Shown: positions 59,782 through 64,000 of the stretch, piece by piece
How positions within the stretch are numbered: position 1 is the stretch's first letter
Layout of the letters: each line of letters begins with the position of its first letter
Origin: Marinitoga lauensis
GTDB lineage: Bacteria > Thermotogota > Thermotogae > Petrotogales > Petrotogaceae
DNA length: 64,000 nt
Direction: 5' to 3'
Assembly: GCF_004135675.1 (NCBI RefSeq)
Contig: NZ_QHLX01000001.1
Coordinates: 372,001 to 436,000 of the forward strand
Translations under genes and position numbers: made by a program
The notes under the pieces: generated by a model
Seen by the model: the letters and a program-made list of their open reading frames with translations, nothing else
Told to the model about the DNA's origin: nothing
The model's database searches: none

Positions 59782-61200
59782 ATGAGAAGAACAAGAATTG
59801 TTGCTACTATAGGACCAGCTACTGAATCAGAAAAAATGGTTAGAGAATTAATAAAAGCTGGTGCTGATGTTTTAAGATTAAATACATCACATGAAAATCC
59901 TGAAGTTCATCAAAGAAGAATTGACATAATAAAAAAAGTAAGAAAAGAGTTTAATAAACCTGTAGCAATTTTATTAGATTTAGCGGGACCTAAAATTAGA
60001 ACAGGAAAATTCAGTAAAGACGAGGTAACTTTACAGGAAGGTCAGGAGTTCATATTAACAGCTGAGGATGTTATAGGAGACGAAACAAAAGTTTCAATAA
60101 ATTATAAAGGATTACCAAAGGATGTCAAACCTGGCGATTTAATTTTAGTAAATGACGGCAAATTAAAATTAGAAGTTATAGAATCAGATGGTATAAATAT
60201 AAAGACAAAAGTTAAAAATACGGCAACTATTACCCATAGAAGAGGCATTAATGCTCCTGGAGCAGATATTAGAATTCCTGCACTAACAGAAAAAGATAAG
60301 GAATATATTAAATTTGGTATAGAAAATGATGTAGATTATTTTGCTTTGTCTTTTGTAAGAAAACCTGAAGATGTTAAGGAAATGAGAGAAATTCTTAATT
60401 CCTTAAATGCAAAGGATGCTCAAATAATTAGTAAAATCGAGACAAAACAGGCTATAGATAATGATCTTGAAAAAATAATAGAATTATCAGATGCTGTAAT
60501 GGTTGCAAGAGGAGATTTAGGTGTTGAGGTAGAAGCAGAAAAAATACCTGTATTACAAAAAAGAATTATCAGTATAGCAAATAAAAAATCTAAACCTGTA
60601 ATCACAGCAACTCAAATGCTTGAAACAATGATAGAAAATCCGGTTCCAACAAGAGCAGAAACTACAGACATAGCTAATGCAATTCTCGATGGAACAGATG
60701 CGGTAATGTTATCAGGAGAAACTTCAATTGGTAAATATCCATTAGAAGCAGTAAGAGTTATGGATAGAGTAGCAAAGGAAACAGAACCATATATCAATCA
60801 TTATGGAGCATTATTTTTTGATTTTGATGAAGAAGATTCAACAACAAATGCTATTTCAAAAGCAGCAAATGAAATTGCTATATCAGCAGGAATAAAGACA
60901 ATAGTAGCAGTCACAGACAAAGGATATACTGCAAGAGCTGTTTCAAGATACCGAGAAAATGTTAATATTATAGCTGTTACACATTCAGAAAAAACATATA
61001 ACAGATTAGCTCTTGTTTGGGGAGTTAGACCTATGATTGTAAATGAATTTGTAAGTACAGATACTATGCTTTATATAGTAAAACAGAGTTTAAAAAATGA
61101 AGGATTGGTTCAATCTGGTGAAAAAATTATTTTCACTGCTGGAATACCTTATGGTTTTTCAAGTAAAACAAACTTCTTACATATAACTGAAATAAAATAA
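59782..61200 (+). CDS. pyk: Pyruvate kinase
   Basis: Final ATP-forming step of glycolysis. 472 aa, intact: LRLNTSHENPEVHQ near residue 33, KIETKQAIDN, VMVARGDLGVEV and ITATQMLETM in the catalytic core, plus a C-terminal allosteric domain. Starts 11 bases after pfkA with AAGGAGTGA, and is followed by a terminator. Confidence 0.95.
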   Translation: MRRTRIVATIGPATESEKMVRELIKAGADVLRLNTSHENPEVHQRRIDIIKKVRKEFNKPVAILLDLAGPKIRTGKFSKDEVTLQEGQEFILTAEDVIGDETKVSINYKGLPKDVKPGDLILVNDGKLKLEVIESDGINIKTKVKNTATITHRRGINAPGADIRIPALTEKDKEYIKFGIENDVDYFALSFVRKPEDVKEMREILNSLNAKDAQIISKIETKQAIDNDLEKIIELSDAVMVARGDLGVEVEAEKIPVLQKRIISIANKKSKPVITATQMLETMIENPVPTRAETTDIANAILDGTDAVMLSGETSIGKYPLEAVRVMDRVAKETEPYINHYGALFFDFDEEDSTTNAISKAANEIAISAGIKTIVAVTDKGYTARAVSRYRENVNIIAVTHSEKTYNRLALVWGVRPMIVNEFVSTDTMLYIVKQSLKNEGLVQSGEKIIFTAGIPYGFSSKTNFLHITEIK

Positions 61201-61232
61201 AATGGCGGAGATTATTCTCCGCCATTTTATTT
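61199..61232. terminator. Bidirectional terminator after pyk
   Basis: 13-bp stem AAAATGGCGGAGA/TCTCCGCCATTTT with a TTAT loop, then ATTTTA. Located between convergent pyk and the MerA-like gene. Confidence 0.88.
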
Positions 61233-61254
61233 TACTCTGGATTTTTTAATAATA

Positions 61255-62632
61255 TTATTCAACACAACAACTCATTTTGGTTATATCCCTTTTAAAATCC
61301 TGTGCTCCCAATTTTATTATTTCAGATAACGTTGGAAATATATGAACTGTATCTATAATATCATCTATTTTCATTTTATTTTTCACAATCATCGTTGCTT
61401 CATGAATAATATCAGCTGCAATAGGAGCCATTAATTGAATTCCTATAACTTTTTCACTTGTATTTTCAATAACTATTCTAATTGCACCTCTAGTATCTTT
61501 TATAGCGAGTGCTTTTGGTAAACTTTCCAATTTTACAAAATTACACCTAAAATCTATGCCTCTTTTTTTAGCTTCATTTTCAGTTATTCCAATACTTGCA
61601 AATTGTGGATCTGTAAATATTGCGTATGGAACCATATCATAATCAATTCTTTTCTTGTCTTCTAAAAACATATTATTTACAGCAAAATTACCTTCTTTGG
61701 CAGCCACTGTTTCAAGCATAGGATTACCTATTACATCTCCTGCTGCCAAATATCTTTATCTGCTTGGTAATATTTATCAACTATAATTTCTTTCTTTTTT
61801 CCAATTTTCACTTTTGTATTTTCCAGACCCAATTTATCTGTATTCGCAATTCTTCCGGTAGCTACCAATATTTCACTAAATTCTATTGTTTCATCATCAT
61901 TTATTAAAATTCTTTTATCTACAATTTCATTTATTTTTACATTTCTAATGATTTTAATTCCTCTCTTTTAAAATAAATATTCATCATTTTTTCAAAATCA
62001 TTATCTACTCCACCCATTATATGTTCTGTGGCCTCAAGTATTGTAACTTTAGAACCAAATCTCGAAAACATCTGGGCAAATTCCAATCCTAAAGCACCTG
62101 CTCCAATAACAACCAATTTCTCTGGCACTTTCTTTAATTCAAGCGCAGTTTTATTTGTTAAATATTTAACTTTTTCTATACCTTTGATTGGAGGTATAAA
62201 TGTTTTTGAACCAGTTGATATCAAAAACTTATCTCCATATAACTTCTTTTCATTCACCATAATAGTATTATTATCTACAAATTTCGCTTTTCCATTAATA
62301 AATTCAACATTTTTTAAATTATCAAGAACCTTTTTATATTTTTCTTCTCTTGCTTTAAATACTAATTTATTTTTTTCTTCAACTATTTTAGAATAATCTA
62401 TTTCTATTTTAGCGGATATTCCTGCAAAAATATTGCTTGATATTTTATGTATTAAATCCGCTTTATATAACATATGCTTTGTTGGAAAACAGCCAACATT
62501 TACACATGTTCCACCTATTTCCACGTTTTTGTTATCATTAATCATCAAGACTTTTTTATTTAATTCATTTGCTTTCATTGCAGCAGCAAAACCTGCAGCT
62601 CCACCACCTATAATAATTAAATCATATTTCAT
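61255..62632 (-). CDS. Mercuric-reductase-like flavoprotein disulfide oxidoreductase, two frameshifts
   Basis: FAD/NAD(P)-dependent reductase of about 459 aa after repair. FAD motif IIIGGGAAGFAAA, redox-active GGTCVNVGCFPTKHML near residue 40, NAD-binding VIGAGALGLEFAQ near 180, and a C-terminal dimerisation domain. The last residues include a vicinal cysteine pair (KMSCCVE), the hallmark of MerA. No N-terminal metal-binding domain and no merR/merT are nearby, so mercury reduction is not proven; other low-potential thiol roles are possible. Frame changes near 61960 (A run) and 61757 (GG for GGG) are repaired by one base each. AAGGAGG before the ATG. Confidence 0.8.
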
Positions 62633-62729
62633 AACCTCTCCTCCTTACCCCACCCATATAGGTATCATCAATTAAATTATAAACCTTTAATATTTCATTT
62701 AAATAACATTATAAAAATAATATAATAAA

Positions 62730-62757
62730 AATCAACCTCCAGTTTTGGAGGTTGATT
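62730..62757 (-). terminator. Terminator of hcp
   Basis: 11-bp stem AATCAACCTCC/GGAGGTTGATT with a six-base loop and U tract on the minus strand, 12 bases after the hcp stop. Confidence 0.88.
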
Positions 62758-62768
62758 AAAAAACTTAA

Positions 62769-64000
62769 TTATTTATTTAAGAAAAATTCTAAATCTTTTT
62801 CTACTGTAGTTATTGGAGATAAATCAAATTTTTCAACAATAACTTTTGCTACATTAGGTGATAAAAATGCTGGTAGCACTGGACCAAGCTTAATACCTTT
62901 TACACCTAAATATAATAATGCTAATAATACAGCTACTGCTTTTTGTTCATACCATGCTATATTATATTCAATTGGTAGTTCATTAATATCATCTAATCCA
63001 AATGCTTCTTTTAACTTTAATGCTGTTACTACTAATGAATAAGAATCATTACATTGACCAGCATCTAATACTCTTGGAATTCCATCAATATCTCCTAAAT
63101 CAAGCATATTATATCTATATTTTGCACAACCTGCTGTTAAAATTACATTATCTTTTGGAAGTTTTGCAGCAAACTCTGTATAATATTCTCTTTCTTTAAA
63201 TCTGCCATCACAACCTGCCATTACAAAGAATTTCTTAATTGCACCTGACTTTACTGCTTCAATAACTTTATCAGCAACTTGAGCTACCTGTTCATGAGCA
63301 AAACCAATAACTATTTTTTTACCTTTTCTTTCTGGAATTGGTCCTAATTCTAATGCTTTTTTTATTACAGGTGAAAAGTCTTTTGGTTTTCCATCTGTTC
63401 TATTAGGAATATGTGTCAATTTGTCAAATCCAACCAAACCTGTTGTAAATACTCTATCCTTATAACTTTCCTTTGGTGGAACTAAACAGTTTGTTGTCAT
63501 TAATATTGCTCCGCCAAACTCTTCAAATTCTTTATTCTGTTTCCACCATGCACTACCAAAATTACCAGCTAAATGTTTATATTTCTTTAACTCAGGATAT
63601 GCATTTGCAGGTAACATTTCACCGTGTGTATAAACCATAATACCTGTACCTTCTGTTTGTTTCAATAATTCTTCTAAATCGAGTAAATCATGACCACTTA
63701 CCAATATTCCAGGTGCATTATATGTTCCTGTATATACCTCCGTAATTTCCGGGTTTCCATATGTAGATGTATTTGCTTTATCTAATAATGCCATTGCTTC
63801 TACTGCATATTTTCCTGCTTCCATTATTAATTCCAATAACTCATCAACTGTAATATCTTCTCTTAATGTCTCAACTAATCCTTTTTGTATAAAATATAAA
63901 ATATCATCATTGGCATATTTTAAAACATATGCATGATCGGTATATGCAGCTATCCCTTTTAATCCATAAGTTAAAAATTGTTTCAATGATCTTATATCTT
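62769..64000 (-). CDS. hcp: Hydroxylamine reductase (hybrid cluster protein), N-terminus beyond the window
   Basis: Reduces hydroxylamine or nitric oxide at a hybrid Fe-S-O cluster. The visible 410 residues contain [15 protein letters not shown] near the start, [41 protein letters not shown] and [11 protein letters not shown], whose cysteines and glutamates ligate the cluster. The N-terminal part with the cubane-binding cysteines lies past 64000. The frame remains open to the edge. Likely protects this anaerobe from nitrosative or oxidative stress. Confidence 0.93.
   Translation of the reverse strand, partial: DIRSLKQFLTYGLKGIAAYTDHAYVLKYANDDILYFIQKGLVETLREDITVDELLELIMEAGKYAVEAMALLDKANTSTYGNPEITEVYTGTYNAPGILVSGHDLLDLEELLKQTEGTGIMVYTHGEMLPANAYPELKKYKHLAGNFGSAWWKQNKEFEEFGGAILMTTNCLVPPKESYKDRVFTTGLVGFDKLTHIPNRTDGKPKDFSPVIKKALELGPIPERKGKKIVIGFAHEQVAQVADKVIEAVKSGAIKKFFVMAGCDGRFKEREYYTEFAAKLPKDNVILTAGCAKYRYNMLDLGDIDGIPRVLDAGQCNDSYSLVVTALKLKEAFGLDDINELPIEYNIAWYEQKAVAVLLALLYLGVKGIKLGPVLPAFLSPNVAKVIVEKFDLSPITTVEKDLEFFLNK

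Overview
The window is an AT-rich bacterial chromosome segment from the Thermotogota, most likely a Marinitoga/Petrotoga-type member. The evidence is indirect: split glycine decarboxylase gcvPA/gcvPB, adjacent pfkA-pyk, one bifunctional Rel enzyme, stand-alone endonuclease V, non-lipoprotein substrate-binding proteins and strong AGGAGG-type ribosome sites with frequent TTG/GTG starts. It is mostly compact housekeeping operons with bidirectional hairpin terminators between them. I see no phage, insertion sequence or CRISPR array.

Layout. 1-7.1 kb: start of a probable radical SAM gene, fabG, then divergently rel-dtd-small ORF-polA-membrane protein. 7.2-9.2 kb: ribokinase and a lipoprotein with a transglycosylase-like domain. 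9.4-12 kb: ornithine carbamoyltransferase, carbamate kinase and a HAD hydrolase. 12-14.4 kb: a three-tRNA operon (Met, initiator Met, Leu) present twice as 352-bp direct repeats flanking a membrane diguanylate cyclase. 14.4-19.2 kb: a degenerate ABC ATPase with a small partner ORF, tRNA-Leu(GAG), and the operon surE-def-fmt-HMA-like-flippase-like. 19.4-26.2 kb: a membrane protein of unknown function followed by a BMP-type nucleoside ABC transporter. 26.3-34.2 kb: MFS, YkgJ-like protein, DUF362 ferredoxin, hydrolase, two deoxynucleoside kinases, msrA, SagB-type reductase, and a cassette of unknown membrane proteins. 34.2-38.6 kb: dnaN-ispF-nfi-IMPase operon and a GDPD. 38.6-47 kb: GlmL-like protein, aminotransferase, murA, an envelope-like cluster, tRNA-Ala, and a purple-acid-phosphatase-like enzyme. 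47-52.5 kb: double-domain ABC permease, prfA, membrane-RidA fusion, thrS. 52.5-64 kb: MFS exporter, the glycine cleavage operon gcvT-gcvH-gcvPA-gcvPB, pfkA-pyk, a MerA-like flavoprotein, and hcp running off the end.

The dominant unusual feature is that about 20 otherwise conserved genes are broken by one or more frameshifts. Nearly all can be repaired by restoring one base to a short homopolymer (GGGG read as GGG, and so on), and repaired lengths match family norms (polA about 892 aa, ispF 158, nfi 225, prfA 356, fmt 314). I therefore read them as sequencing or consensus errors, not pseudogenes, and give full gene spans. One apparent fusion (endonuclease V-IMPase) and two tRNA defects are explained the same way.

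The best biological leads are the duplicated tRNA operon around a diguanylate cyclase, a roughly 50-residue acidic insertion in the DNA sliding clamp, a RidA domain fused to a four-helix membrane domain, a 27-bp intercistronic hairpin in the nucleoside transporter operon, and several gene groups of unknown function.
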